Part shown: piece after piece, positions 34,175 through 42,811 of the stretch
Layout: each line of letters begins with the position of its first letter
Numbering within the stretch: position 1 is the first letter of the stretch
Assembly: GCA_041741155.1 (NCBI GenBank)
Contig: JBGSKO010000188.1
Location: forward strand, 1 to 64,000
DNA: 64,000 bases
Direction: 5' to 3'
From: M3007 sp041741155
GTDB lineage: Bacteria; Bacteroidota; Bacteroidia; Chitinophagales; Saprospiraceae
Program-made: the position numbers and the translations under genes
Notes under the pieces: generated by a model
The model's database searches: none
Told to the model about the DNA's origin: nothing
What the model saw: the letters and a program-made list of their open reading frames with translations, nothing else

Positions 34175-34186
34175 AACCTCGCTGAG
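34160..34186 (+). terminator. Hairpin over the lpxD stop codon
   Basis: CTCGGCGAGGTT (34160-34171) pairs with AACCTCGCTGAG (34175-34186), 11 of 12 bases, with the TAG stop as the loop. A run of nine C follows (34191-34199). There is no U run, so it may act as a bidirectional barrier between convergent genes. Confidence 0.5.
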
Positions 34187-34206
34187 GTGACCCCCCCCCG
34201 CATATC

Positions 34207-35607
34207 CTAACGCATCGCCGCCAGCAGCACGGCATATTCCACCGCAATCCACGCGTAATTTTCCTGAAAACCGCCGCCCGCGTAGTGGCTGTACGAGAGC
34301 GCCGCCACCGCCGTCCACACGAGTGGAAAACGCCACCGCGTGAGCAAGCTCAGCCCAAAAGGCAACACGATGTACCACGGATGCACGGTGGTCGCCAGGG
34401 CCAGGTACAGGGTAGCCGCCAGCACAAATTTTTCTGTCAGGCTCCAGCCGCCCGGAACGCCCGGTTTTTCCATGCGGAGAAACGTAATACCCCAGACACC
34501 TGCGAACACCACGGCGCCGAGCATTGGCCCCAGTGCGCGGCCCACATCCAGGGTCGGCGGCGCCAAAGCCTTGCCGATGGCTTTGAGTACGTAATACCCG
34601 CTGGCGTTGAACGCAAACTGCCGGAAGTATAAATTTAGGCTGCCGGCCATATTTTTCAGGATGTCCAGGTCCAGCAGGGGCAAAAACAAGGCGAGGCAAC
34701 AAACACCGAAAAGCAACACAAACCGGAAGCCTGCACGCCAGCCCAGGTACACCAAGATGATGGGCAAAAACAGCAGGGGCACCAATTTGCTCGCCGTCGC
34801 CAAAGCCCAAAACAGCGCGGCTCCCGGCAAATGCCCGCGCATCAGGGCCGCAATTCCAGCCAGCAAAAAGAACAGCATCGCGCCCTCGAAGTGGCAATTA
34901 CCCATGATTTCAAAAATGATAAGCGGGTTGAGGGCGTAGGCTACGCCGGCCCACGAGGCGCGCATCCCGTACGTTCCATCCTGTTTTTTGTCCGAAGGTC
35001 CACTTTCCTGAATGTCAAAATCGAGCGTTGTTGCCGCCCTCCCCGCAGGGACAGATGCCGAAAACAGGCCCAGCACCGCCAGCGTCCCCAATTCACACAA
35101 AAACAGAAATACTTTCAGGACAAACACCCCGCCCGAAAGGCTCTCCGGGAAAAGTTTGGCAGCCAGCCAAAACACCCCCTGGCACACCGGCGGATACACG
35201 GTGTAGTACGCAGGCGAGTTGAGTTTTTGGAACAATTCCGGGGTTATGCCCGCGAGGTGCATCTGGTTTTCCATAAAATATACCGGCGGGTGCGCAAACG
35301 GATGTATCCCATGGGCAGCCAACCGGCCATCCCACAAGAACCGGTAAAAATCGTCGGAAAGATTGGGAATACTGAACAGCAGCACCGCCCGCAACGCGAT
35401 GCCCAACCCAATGAACCAACGCTGGTCGGCCGCACTCCATTCGCGGCGGGTAAGCACCCAGGCATACAGCGCAAAAAAAGCTCCGTAAGCCGCTATGAAT
35501 GCCCCGAAATCGGCGCGTTCCACCCAATAACCCAGGTAAACAGTCAGGGCCGATAGACTGATGCCGATGACCAAACGGGAGCGTAGCGGACTGCTTTCAT
35601 GGTGCAT
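34207..35607 (-). CDS. GT-C-type membrane glycosyltransferase, polyprenol-sugar dependent
   Basis: A 466-residue polytopic protein with about 10-12 hydrophobic segments. The first periplasmic loop has the GT-C signature acidic pair and following motif (PNLSDDFYRFLWDGRLAAHG), as in GT87/PIG-M-like mannosyltransferases. Later segments include NPLIIFEIMGNCHFEGAMLF. Such enzymes use polyprenyl-phosphate sugars at the outer face of the inner membrane to build glycans or glycolipids. The convergent lpxD neighbour and nearby GT2 genes suggest envelope glycan synthesis, but acceptor and sugar are unknown. Confidence 0.75.
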   Translation of the reverse strand: MHHESSPLRSRLVIGISLSALTVYLGYWVERADFGAFIAAYGAFFALYAWVLTRREWSAADQRWFIGLGIALRAVLLFSIPNLSDDFYRFLWDGRLAAHGIHPFAHPPVYFMENQMHLAGITPELFQKLNSPAYYTVYPPVCQGVFWLAAKLFPESLSGGVFVLKVFLFLCELGTLAVLGLFSASVPAGRAATTLDFDIQESGPSDKKQDGTYGMRASWAGVAYALNPLIIFEIMGNCHFEGAMLFFLLAGIAALMRGHLPGAALFWALATASKLVPLLFLPIILVYLGWRAGFRFVLLFGVCCLALFLPLLDLDILKNMAGSLNLYFRQFAFNASGYYVLKAIGKALAPPTLDVGRALGPMLGAVVFAGVWGITFLRMEKPGVPGGWSLTEKFVLAATLYLALATTVHPWYIVLPFGLSLLTRWRFPLVWTAVAALSYSHYAGGGFQENYAWIAVEYAVLLAAMR

Positions 35608-35636
35608 ACCGCAAAGAACGTTGGTCTGCGATCAAC

Positions 35637-36365
35637 TTACCGCGCCGTTCGGCGGTTTTCAAACACAAACTTGTGGTACGCGCCATTCACGGGTACTTCC
35701 ACCAAAAGATGCTTCATAAACCCGGAATTTCCGCGCACTTTCACAATTCCCTGTATAGCCTCGCCCGGGTTGAGCGTGTGTTGGCGCAGCAGGCCATTCT
35801 CCGGCATCGCAGGCGTCGCTTGCGGTGGCGGCGACATGGAGCCGATGATGATGGCGGAGTTGATGGAAAAATCAATCCACTCGATAGGATTGTAGAAGTA
35901 GTTGTACGTCCAGTCGGGTCGGTTTCCGGAGCCCCCCCTCGACGGTTTATCACGGAGTTCGGATACGAGCAAAATCAGGGCTACTGTGCCGATCACAGCA
36001 GCGGCGCCAATCATCAGGTCGCGGTTGCGCTTCCATTTGGTGTACTCCGTAGCCTCGAAAACCCGCAGGGGTTGCATGACGCCAAAGGCATCGTAGCCGC
36101 TGACCCGGATGCCCTCAGGTTCAAAGGTGTAGGCTTCGTCGCTGTCGTTGTAGAGGTACAATTGCAGACTGAGGTCCTTTTCGCCCTTTGCGCTCAGACC
36201 GGCAGTGACGTCGGCGCCAAACTGCTGCGAACGTAACCCCGGCACGCCCCGGGTGTAGGTGGCTTCTGTTTGTCCGGGCTGCGAGGCAGCGGGTTTGTAG
36301 TAGTAGTAGCTGCATGCACCGAGTAGCAGCATCGCAGGTAGCAGGAGAAAAATGTGCTTTTTCAT
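35637..36365 (-). CDS. Lipoprotein of unknown function
   Basis: The start is taken at MKKHIFLLLPAMLLLGACSY (lipobox LGAC, Cys about 18), giving 242 residues. A longer frame upstream is not supported. A beta-rich N-terminal half (ADVTAGLSAKGEKDLSLQLY) precedes one hydrophobic segment (DLMIGAAAVIGTVALILLVS, about 130-150). A glycine/arginine linker and a second beta-rich part (LNPGEAIQGIVKVRGNSGF) follow. A lipoprotein with an internal membrane-like helix is unusual. No family recognised. It sits between the GT-C gene and a terminator, probably transcribed alone or with the GT-C gene 29 bases downstream. Confidence 0.65.
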   Translation of the reverse strand: MKKHIFLLLPAMLLLGACSYYYYKPAASQPGQTEATYTRGVPGLRSQQFGADVTAGLSAKGEKDLSLQLYLYNDSDEAYTFEPEGIRVSGYDAFGVMQPLRVFEATEYTKWKRNRDLMIGAAAVIGTVALILLVSELRDKPSRGGSGNRPDWTYNYFYNPIEWIDFSINSAIIIGSMSPPPQATPAMPENGLLRQHTLNPGEAIQGIVKVRGNSGFMKHLLVEVPVNGAYHKFVFENRRTAR

Positions 36366-36432
36366 GGCGTAGAAAAATTGTTGGTAAAAGTACGACGGAT
36401 CCCTTCGCAAAACCATCGGTAAGACGCCAATA

Positions 36433-36467
36433 AAAATCCCTGTGTCGCACAGCGACACAGGGATTTT
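36433..36467 (-). terminator. Strong intrinsic terminator of the GT2 gene
   Basis: AAAATCCCTGTGTCGC pairs perfectly over 16 bases with GCGACACAGGGATTTT across a three-base loop. On the minus strand it ends in TTTTTA, just past the GT2 stop at 36503. The matching A and T runs let it work in either direction. Confidence 0.85.
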
Positions 36468-36502
36468 CCTCAACGATCTCAACCTCCTCTCAACCCTCTC
36501 AA

Positions 36503-38047
36503 CTACCGAAACCGCAAGTGCTTGATCGAGTAGTAGCAAATGGTTGCAAACCCGAAGGCCAGCATGGAGTGGAACAGTACGAAGGCGTGGTTACCGGTTT
36601 TAATGCCGATGATGACCGCAGCGGAGAAAATCAGCGCCATGCCACCTTCCGCATACGTGACCCAGGAAATTTTCTTGGCCAGATAGGAAGCTTTTTGAAT
36701 AGCGTTGTTGTCGCCCGTAGTGCCACCGTACTTCGGTGTGCGTACGAAGGCTGAAACTTTGCCCCGCAGGCCTTCAACCACAGCAATAGCATTGTACAGC
36801 GACAAGCCCATGGACATCGGGAGGAAGGACAGGAACATGCCGAAGAAGCGCACTTTTTCCCAGAAGGAGGCCGGTGTCGCGCGGTTCAGTGCCGCAGTAA
36901 TATTGGCGGTGTAGGAAATGGCCGCCACAGCAAACAGACCGAGCACCGAGAACGACAGGAAGTGCGTGGAAATACCCAGTTCCTGGAAAGCGAACGACAG
37001 CGGAATGCTGCTTACGGCAGCGATGAATACCCACAAGAAAACGCCGTAGGCCATCAATTGGCTGATAGCGTGCATCTTTTGCACCCGGTTCAGTTTATCG
37101 GTATTCCACACGAGTTTGAGCAGTTTACGGGCATTTTGAGCGCCACCCTTGTTCCAGCGGAATTGTTGGCCCTTGAGGGCGTTCATGTCCACCGGCAGTT
37201 CTGCTGGGCTGCCGTGTTTCTCCAGGTACTGAATTTTGTAGCCCATGATCTGTGCGCGGAAGCTCAGGTCAAGGTCTTCGGTGAGGGTGTCGCTTTGCCA
37301 GCCGCCGGCTTCTGTGATAACTTTTTTGCGCCATACGCCGGCTGTGCCGTTGAACTGGAGCAGCAGGTTGCCATACGAGCGGCCCGCCTGTTCGACGGTG
37401 AAGTGTACATTAAGTTGCAGCGCCTGCAACTTGGTCAGCATACTGTAGTCCGCGTTGATGTGTTCCCAGCGGGTTTGAACGATGGCCGTCTTCGGGTCTT
37501 CGAAGTAGGTCATGGTGGTGCGCAGGAAATCGGGGCGCGGCGTAAAGTCGGCATCGAAAATGGCAATAAAATCGCCGTTGGCTTGTGGCATGGCTTCCTG
37601 CAGTGCACCCGCCTTGTAGCCCTGGCGGTTCACGCGGTGGATGTGCCGGATATTGAACCCTTGTTCGCGGAGTTCAGCCACTTTTTTTGTAACAATATCA
37701 ACCGTTTCGTCGGTGGAGTCGTCCAGCACGTGTATCTCGAACCGGTCTTTGGGGTACTCCTGCGCGGCCACATAGTCAATGATCCGCTCGGCCACGTACA
37801 TTTCATTGTACATGGGCAGTTGCACTGTTACAAACGGCGCTTTTTGGTCGTCTGCTTCATATTGGCTGTACTCGATTTTCGGGTTTTCCTTGTGGAATTT
37901 TTTGTATAAGAAAAGCAGGTGAATTTGCAGGAGGGCGTAAACGGTCACGCCGCTCATGGCAACAAAATAGACGAGGAGCATCAGGTAGCCGAAATCAACG
38001 AAGGCCTGATAGCGAAGTGCTTCGAAAAGCGAATGAATGCCAAACAT
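36503..38047 (-). CDS. Processive GT2 beta-glycosyltransferase (cellulose-synthase-like)
   Basis: A 514-residue membrane GT2. One or two N-terminal hydrophobic segments (about 15-50) precede the catalytic domain. The nucleotide-binding and catalytic motifs are DDSTDETVDIV, FDADFTPRPDFL (DxD), TEDLDLSFRAQ (the acidic base region) and QQFRWNKG (the QxxRW signature of processive enzymes). Four or more C-terminal transmembrane segments would form the export channel (about 315-510). Relatives include glucomannan/beta-mannan synthases and ceramide glucosyltransferase-like proteins. It probably makes or extends a beta-linked polysaccharide or glycolipid at the inner membrane. It is followed by its own terminator and preceded by the smaller GT2. 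Confidence 0.85.
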   Translation of the reverse strand: MFGIHSLFEALRYQAFVDFGYLMLLVYFVAMSGVTVYALLQIHLLFLYKKFHKENPKIEYSQYEADDQKAPFVTVQLPMYNEMYVAERIIDYVAAQEYPKDRFEIHVLDDSTDETVDIVTKKVAELREQGFNIRHIHRVNRQGYKAGALQEAMPQANGDFIAIFDADFTPRPDFLRTTMTYFEDPKTAIVQTRWEHINADYSMLTKLQALQLNVHFTVEQAGRSYGNLLLQFNGTAGVWRKKVITEAGGWQSDTLTEDLDLSFRAQIMGYKIQYLEKHGSPAELPVDMNALKGQQFRWNKGGAQNARKLLKLVWNTDKLNRVQKMHAISQLMAYGVFLWVFIAAVSSIPLSFAFQELGISTHFLSFSVLGLFAVAAISYTANITAALNRATPASFWEKVRFFGMFLSFLPMSMGLSLYNAIAVVEGLRGKVSAFVRTPKYGGTTGDNNAIQKASYLAKKISWVTYAEGGMALIFSAAVIIGIKTGNHAFVLFHSMLAFGFATICYYSIKHLRFR

Positions 38048-38099
38048 AGAGGAGTGATGAAAAATGAGTGATAAACGATAAGTTGAATTTGGAGCGCTG

Positions 38100-38852
38100 T
38101 TATTGATCAGCGGATCTTGGATTTTTATGTTTTTTATCTGCTAAATACAAGATAAATATAAGACTGATAATTTTCCAGCCGGCCAGCACCACACCTTTCA
38201 GGGTGCCCGAAACTTTACTTTTCCCTGCCGCGCGTTTGCGGTACTGCACGGGTACTTCCACACATTTGAGCCGGTGCTGGGCAGCTTTAATTTGCATTTC
38301 CACCGTCCAGCCGTAGTTGGGGTCTTGCATGTCCAGCGCCAGCAAACTGTCCCAGCGAATCGCCCGGAATGGTCCCAAATCGGTGAACCGGTAGCCGTAC
38401 AGCAGGCGGATCAGGAACGGGGCCAGCCAGTTTCCAAAGCGTTGGGGCGGCGTCATGGCGCCCGGTTCGGGGTTGCCGAGCAGGCGCGAGCCAATCACCA
38501 TATCTTTTCCGTCGTTCAAGATCGGACCCACCACTTCAGGCAGGTCGTCGGGGTAGTCCGAATAGTCACCATCGAGAAACACTACAATTTCGGGGCGTTC
38601 GGACGCAGGCAGTTGTTGCAGGTAACGGATGCCTGCCAGGCAGGCCGAACCATATCCCCGTCTTTTCGCGTCCACCACTACGGCACCCATCAGTCGCGCC
38701 ATTTCCGCTGTACGATCCGTGGAGCCATTATTGCAAACCACCACTTGACGTACCCAGTCTTTCGGAATGGCCGCCAACACAAAAGGCAGCGATTCTTCCT
38801 CGTTATAGGCCGGGATCAGGACGTCAATCCGCGGTTTCCGTGTTTTTTCCAT
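38100..38852 (-). CDS. GT2 glycosyltransferase, DPM1/polyprenyl-phosphate type
   Basis: The start is taken at MEKTRKPRIDVLIPAYNEEE, giving 250 residues; the longer frame adds a non-conserved leader. Motifs: VLIPAYNEEESL, VVCNNGSTD, FLDGDYSDYPDDL (DxD region) and GSRLLGNPEPGAMTPPQRFG. The C-terminus has one hydrophobic segment (GVVLAGWKIISLIFILYL), like short dolichyl/polyprenyl-phosphate sugar synthases. It probably makes a polyprenyl-phosphate sugar, which a GT-C enzyme such as the one at 34207 could use. It lies 52 bases upstream of the processive GT2 on the same strand, so the two may be co-transcribed. Confidence 0.85.
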   Translation of the reverse strand: MEKTRKPRIDVLIPAYNEEESLPFVLAAIPKDWVRQVVVCNNGSTDRTAEMARLMGAVVVDAKRRGYGSACLAGIRYLQQLPASERPEIVVFLDGDYSDYPDDLPEVVGPILNDGKDMVIGSRLLGNPEPGAMTPPQRFGNWLAPFLIRLLYGYRFTDLGPFRAIRWDSLLALDMQDPNYGWTVEMQIKAAQHRLKCVEVPVQYRKRAAGKSKVSGTLKGVVLAGWKIISLIFILYLADKKHKNPRSADQ

Positions 38853-39172
38853 GCACTTGTACTTCCTGATATCAACTTTTAGACGGAATGACGTTGCAAA
38901 AGTACACAAGCGGTTAAGAAAATGTTAAAAATATTTAACAAACAGCCTGTTAAAGTTTCTCAAACGGCTTCTGCAAGACATTTGGAGAAACCTTGTTTCA
39001 AAAATATAATTTTTTGAGCCTGTAAAAACTGGTACAATTTTAACGAAAAAGTATTCCCAGCAGTTGAATTTTGAGCAATAATTCTGTTGCCGGCGGCAAT
39101 ACGGCCCGTTCGTTAAAAAGTTAAGGCAGGCCCAAAAGAAGGTGTTAATTTTTTAACACGCTTCTCGGCAGG

Positions 39173-39258
39173 GAGTATTCAGAGAACTGTGCAGCAGTCT
39201 GCGTTTGTCTGTGTTAAAATTATCTCTCGGTAGGTTTGACACAGTTCTCTGAACACTC
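39173..39258. repeat. Family D terminal-inverted-repeat element, short form
   Basis: GAGTATTCAGAGAACTGTG at the left pairs with CACAGTTCTCTGAACACTC at the right. The interior (GCAGTCTGCGTTTGTCTGTG, then TTAAAATTATCTCTCGGTAG) matches the right half of the larger element at 54832-55021 nearly base for base. It looks like an internally deleted MITE-type copy, 86 bases long. Confidence 0.75.
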
Positions 39259-39396
39259 TCCTTCGGCATGGATACATCGATTTTGGATATTCCGGACAAT
39301 GATTCGGGCATACGCATCTTTCGGCAAAAGGGTGGTATTCCGCCGGATTTAGCGCAGCCCTTGACCATGCATGCCGTTTTGGGACAGCAAACATCC

Positions 39397-39404
39397 TATC
39401 TTCG
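39397..39404 (+). promoter_or_regulatory. Bacteroidota -7-like box TATCTTCG
   Basis: TATCTTCG fits TAnnTTTG with one change and lies 20 bases before the ATG at 39425. A TTTG occurs 15 bases upstream. Confidence 0.4.
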
Positions 39405-39424
39405 CCCCCTCAATCCGCTGCTAT

Positions 39425-40915
39425 ATGCCCATACGGTTTTTCCGCATAGCCCTTTTCCTGTTGCTTGCCGTCTGCTGCTTTTCCTTCTGCCAAAAAGAGC
39501 GCTTCACGACGAACCCCGCCGACCGGCTCGAATTCAGCACAGATACCCTGCGCTTCGATACGGTGTTCACCTCCTTAGGCTCTGCCACGCGCATCCTGAA
39601 GGTGTATAATCGCCGCAACAAGAGCATCCGCATTGACAAAATTTACCTGGAACTCGGCAGCCAGTCCCGGTTCAACCTGAACGTGGACGGACTGCCCGGC
39701 AGCAGCCACACCAGCATTGAAATCGCTCCAAACGACAGCCTGTACGTTTTCGCCGAGGTGACCATCAACCCGAACTTACCCCCCGACGCCAGCCCGTTTG
39801 TGCTGTCGGAAAACCTCGTTTTTGAGTCCAATGGAAATACACAAACCGTCGTGCTGGAAGCCTGGGGGCAAAACGCCGTTTATCTGCCCTCGCCTTCCAG
39901 CGCCGGCGATGCTACGCTCTACACCTGCAACGGCGGCGAATGGGTGTGGAACGACCCGCGGCCTTATGTCATCTACGGTATTCTTGTAGTGGACGACTGC
40001 ACGGTGCGCATACCCGCCGGCACACGGGTATATGTGCACGGCGGCTTGGCGCGCGAAGTGGTGGACTCCATGGTGGTGCGCTACAACGACGGCTTCCTCG
40101 CTTTTCAGGGCAATGGCCGCCTGATCGTGGAAGGCACCCTGGAAAACCCCGTGATTTTTGAAGATGACCGCCTGGAGCCGGAATTTGACGACGTGGCCGG
40201 CCAATGGACCGGTATCTGGCTGCAAGCAGGTACCACGGGGCACCGGATTGAAAACGCCATCGTCCGGAATTCTATCATTGGCATACGGGTGGACTCGGCT
40301 GCCGACCTGACCCTGCGCAACACCGAAATTTCCAATACCGCCAGCAGTGGCCTCATCGGCATTCACGCCAAAATAACCGCAGAAAACTGCCTTTTTCACA
40401 CCAATACCGGCTATTCGATCCAGTTGGAGTACGGTGGCGACTATTCGTTCACCTATTGCACAGCGGCCAGTTATGGCGTGTCCGGCGAGGCGCTGCGCAT
40501 GGGAAATGCCCAGTGCCTCGATCCATTCTGCTCCGACTTCCGGGCCAATCCGCTCAAGGCTCGTTTCCAAAATTGTATCCTCCTGGGCGGCCGGGCCGAC
40601 CAGATTACCCTGTTTGACCGCACCGGTACCCCCGGCGAATTCGACTACCTGTTTCAAAACTGCATCGTCCGCGTCCGCGACCTGCTGCGCCCTACCGATC
40701 ATCCGGAATTCTTCGACTACTGTGTGCCCTGCCTCAATGCGGAAAGCAAAGACACGATCTTCCTGGACATACCCGAGCAAAACTTCCGGCTCGACACCCT
40801 GCACTCCAAAGCCAACCGCTACGCTATACCCGTCCCCGGCATCAATACCGACCTCGACGGCAAATCCCGCGACGCGCTTATGCCCGACGCCGGATGCTAC
40901 GAGATCGAGTTTTGA
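39425..40915 (+). CDS. Lipoprotein with right-handed beta-helix
   Basis: The start is taken at MPIRFFRIALFLLLAVCCFS (leader ending SFC, Cys about 22), giving 496 residues. Residues about 40-165 are an Ig-like fold (LRFDTVFTSLGSATRILKVY, SIRIDKIYLELG). From about 200 to 440 short strands repeat in parallel beta-helix style (GTLENPVIFEDDRL, RIENAIVRNSIIGIRVDSAA, LTLRNTEISNTA), as in pectate-lyase-like and right-handed-helix adhesins. No lyase catalytic arginine could be assigned. It is an outer-membrane or periplasmic lipoprotein of unknown function, common in type in Saprospiraceae. purD follows after 54 bases. Confidence 0.75.
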   Translation: MPIRFFRIALFLLLAVCCFSFCQKERFTTNPADRLEFSTDTLRFDTVFTSLGSATRILKVYNRRNKSIRIDKIYLELGSQSRFNLNVDGLPGSSHTSIEIAPNDSLYVFAEVTINPNLPPDASPFVLSENLVFESNGNTQTVVLEAWGQNAVYLPSPSSAGDATLYTCNGGEWVWNDPRPYVIYGILVVDDCTVRIPAGTRVYVHGGLAREVVDSMVVRYNDGFLAFQGNGRLIVEGTLENPVIFEDDRLEPEFDDVAGQWTGIWLQAGTTGHRIENAIVRNSIIGIRVDSAADLTLRNTEISNTASSGLIGIHAKITAENCLFHTNTGYSIQLEYGGDYSFTYCTAASYGVSGEALRMGNAQCLDPFCSDFRANPLKARFQNCILLGGRADQITLFDRTGTPGEFDYLFQNCIVRVRDLLRPTDHPEFFDYCVPCLNAESKDTIFLDIPEQNFRLDTLHSKANRYAIPVPGINTDLDGKSRDALMPDAGCYEIEF

Positions 40916-40929
40916 ACCGAAACACGCAC

Positions 40930-40969
40930 AATCGAAATCATCGGATCATCGAAACAATCAAATCCATCC
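40930..40969. repeat. Family C tract in front of purD
   Basis: Repeated ATCGAAATC/ATCGGATC/ATCGAAAC units fill the 40 bases directly before the purD ATG at 40970. Compare 9166-9210 and 48272-48312. No ribosome-binding site is visible within it. Confidence 0.55.
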
Positions 40970-42241
40970 ATGCAAATCCTTCTCCTTGGCGGCGGCGGCC
41001 GCGAACACGCTATCGCCTGGAAATTTTCCCAGGACCCGGACTGCTCCCGGCTTTTCATAGCCCCCGGCAACGCCGGCACGGCAGAATGCGGCACCAACGT
41101 GCCCCTCTCTGTGGTGGATTTTCCAGCCATAAAAAATTTCGTGGTGGCCAATGCTATTGACATGGTCGTGGTCGGGCCGGAAGAACCGCTGGTACGCGGT
41201 ATTGTGGATTTTTTCCAACAAGATCCGGAACTACAAGGCGTAGCCGTGGTGGGCCCATCGGCTGCAGGTGCCCAATTGGAAGGCTCCAAGGCATTCGCCA
41301 AAAAATTCATGGAACGGCACGACATCCCCACGGCCCGGTACCGGGAAGTGACAACCGTTGCAGACGGCGCAGCATTTCTAAAAACCCTCGCGCCGCCCTT
41401 TGTCCTGAAAGCCGACGGACTTGCCGCTGGCAAAGGCGTGCTCATTTTAGATGATTTTGACGAAACCGTTGCGGCGTTGCAAACCATGCTCGAAGGTCAG
41501 TTCGGAGCAGCCAGCCAACGCGTCGTGATCGAGGAATTTCTTAGCGGTATTGAGTTTTCAGTATTTGCCCTGACGGACGGCCAAACGTACCAGATTTTGC
41601 CGGAGGCAAAAGACTACAAACGGGTGGGCGAAGGCGATACCGGTCTGAATACCGGCGGCATGGGCGCCGTGTCGCCCGTACCGTTTGTCACCCCGGAACT
41701 CTGGGAAAAGGTGGAAACGCGCATTATCCGCCCCACTATACAAGGACTTGCCGCCGAAAAGATGGACTACAAAGGCTTTGTCTTTTTCGGTCTCATCAAC
41801 GTAGGCGGCGCCCCCTTCGTGATCGAATACAACTGCCGCCTGGGCGACCCCGAAACGGAGGTCGTGCTGCCCCGCCTGAAAAACCACCTCACCGACCTGT
41901 TCAAGCGCCTGATGACGGGCCAACTCGACAGCGTACGCCTCGAAACCATTCCCGAAACAGCAGCCACGATCATGCTCACCGCCGCCGGTTATCCCGGCGA
42001 GTACCGCAAAGGCGATGAAATACGGATTGAGAACCGGCAAGCGGACAGCCTGTACCTGCACGCCGGCACAAAAATATCTGCCGACGGAACAGTGCAAACC
42101 AACGGCGGCCGGGTAATGGCCATCACTTCCTTTGGAAAAACCATCCCGGAGGCGGTAGAAAAATCCCTGCGCGCAGCCGGGGCTGTGCACTTTGAAGGCA
42201 AGTATTTTCGCCGGGATATCGGGAAAGACCTTGTGGAATAG
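40970..42241 (+). CDS. purD: Phosphoribosylamine--glycine ligase
   Basis: A 423-residue GAR synthetase, the second step of de novo purine synthesis in the cytosol (phosphoribosylamine + glycine + ATP). The N-terminal GGGGREHAIAWKF starts the Rossmann-like domain. VVGPSAAGAQLEGSKAFAKK and KADGLAAGKGVL belong to the ATP-grasp core, and EYNCRLGDPETEVVLPRL is the metal/ATP-binding signature near the C-terminal third. Length is the family norm. It is followed by a convergent gene after only 5 bases. Confidence 0.97.
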   Translation: MQILLLGGGGREHAIAWKFSQDPDCSRLFIAPGNAGTAECGTNVPLSVVDFPAIKNFVVANAIDMVVVGPEEPLVRGIVDFFQQDPELQGVAVVGPSAAGAQLEGSKAFAKKFMERHDIPTARYREVTTVADGAAFLKTLAPPFVLKADGLAAGKGVLILDDFDETVAALQTMLEGQFGAASQRVVIEEFLSGIEFSVFALTDGQTYQILPEAKDYKRVGEGDTGLNTGGMGAVSPVPFVTPELWEKVETRIIRPTIQGLAAEKMDYKGFVFFGLINVGGAPFVIEYNCRLGDPETEVVLPRLKNHLTDLFKRLMTGQLDSVRLETIPETAATIMLTAAGYPGEYRKGDEIRIENRQADSLYLHAGTKISADGTVQTNGGRVMAITSFGKTIPEAVEKSLRAAGAVHFEGKYFRRDIGKDLVE

Positions 42242-42246
42242 GGCTA

Positions 42247-42711
42247 CTATCCGCCAACTTTTATCGTGTAGGAATAGGTCGTTGCGGGTTGTTTGGGCTG
42301 CTCTTCCGGGGTGGTCGGCGCCGTAGTGGTAACATAATTGTACTGCACCTGAACGGGTTGCGGAGCGGCTTTTTCCACTTTTGCCGGCACGGGCAGTTTG
42401 AATCGGATGCGGGCTTTATTGTGAAAAAGTACCCGCACGCCCCGATTGCGGCCCACCGCAAATTTCAGCAGACGCACCACGCGGGCGGCCTCTTCGTCGC
42501 ACCCATGTCCCACCCCTTGCAGAATACGCGTGTCCACCACGTTTCCTTTGTAGTCTATGTCGTACTCCAGCAGCACGGTGCCTTCTATTTTTTCCTGCAC
42601 GGCTTCCGGAGGATAGCGCAGGTTTTCATAAATAAACTTGGTTAGCTCCTTCGGGCCGCCCGGGTACTCGGGCTGTTGGATAAAATGTTTGGGTTTCTTC
42701 TCGCGCTCCAT
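42247..42711 (-). CDS. TonB C-terminal domain protein without membrane anchor
   Basis: A 154-residue protein. Residues about 10-105 are a TonB C-terminal fold (PEYPGGPKELTKFIYENLRY, EGTVLLEYDIDYKGNVVD, GCDEEAARVVRL). This is followed by a Pro/Thr/Gln-rich tail (about 120-150). The N-terminal transmembrane helix and proline-rich spacer of a working TonB are missing, and there is no signal peptide. It may be a cytosolic or scaffold variant, or the domain may serve another protein-protein contact. The start Met is the only reasonable one. A terminator-like hairpin lies upstream. Confidence 0.75.
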   Translation of the reverse strand: MEREKKPKHFIQQPEYPGGPKELTKFIYENLRYPPEAVQEKIEGTVLLEYDIDYKGNVVDTRILQGVGHGCDEEAARVVRLLKFAVGRNRGVRVLFHNKARIRFKLPVPAKVEKAAPQPVQVQYNYVTTTAPTTPEEQPKQPATTYSYTIKVGG

Positions 42712-42742
42712 TGCGACAGTTCTGTTTATTCAAAAAATACAA

Positions 42743-42782
42743 AGCGCAAAGATTGAGCCTTTCTGGCTCAAATCTTTGCGCT
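42743..42782 (-). terminator. Hairpin downstream of the putative anti-sigma gene
   Basis: AGCGCAAAGATTGAGCC pairs with GGCTCAAATCTTTGCGCT around a five-base loop, with a one-base bulge. It lies 30 bases past the stop at 42812 on the minus strand. On that strand the bases after the stem include TTTGTATTTTTTG, which supports a terminator. Confidence 0.7.
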
Positions 42783-42811
42783 TGCAATCTTCTCGTGGAA
42801 AATTTTTCGCG

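Larger units (their letters stand above)
38853..39424. other. Divergent intergenic region with family D element
   Basis: A 572-base gap between two divergent genes. The left part (38900-39130) is AT-rich with no recognised element and should hold the minus-strand GT2 promoter. A compact family D repeat lies at 39173-39258. A promoter-like box precedes the plus-strand gene. Confidence 0.45.

Noticed and set aside
34191..34199. Run of nine C as a phase-variation switch
   Set aside because: It lies between two convergent stop codons and not in a promoter or reading frame. Length error is possible but has no coding effect.
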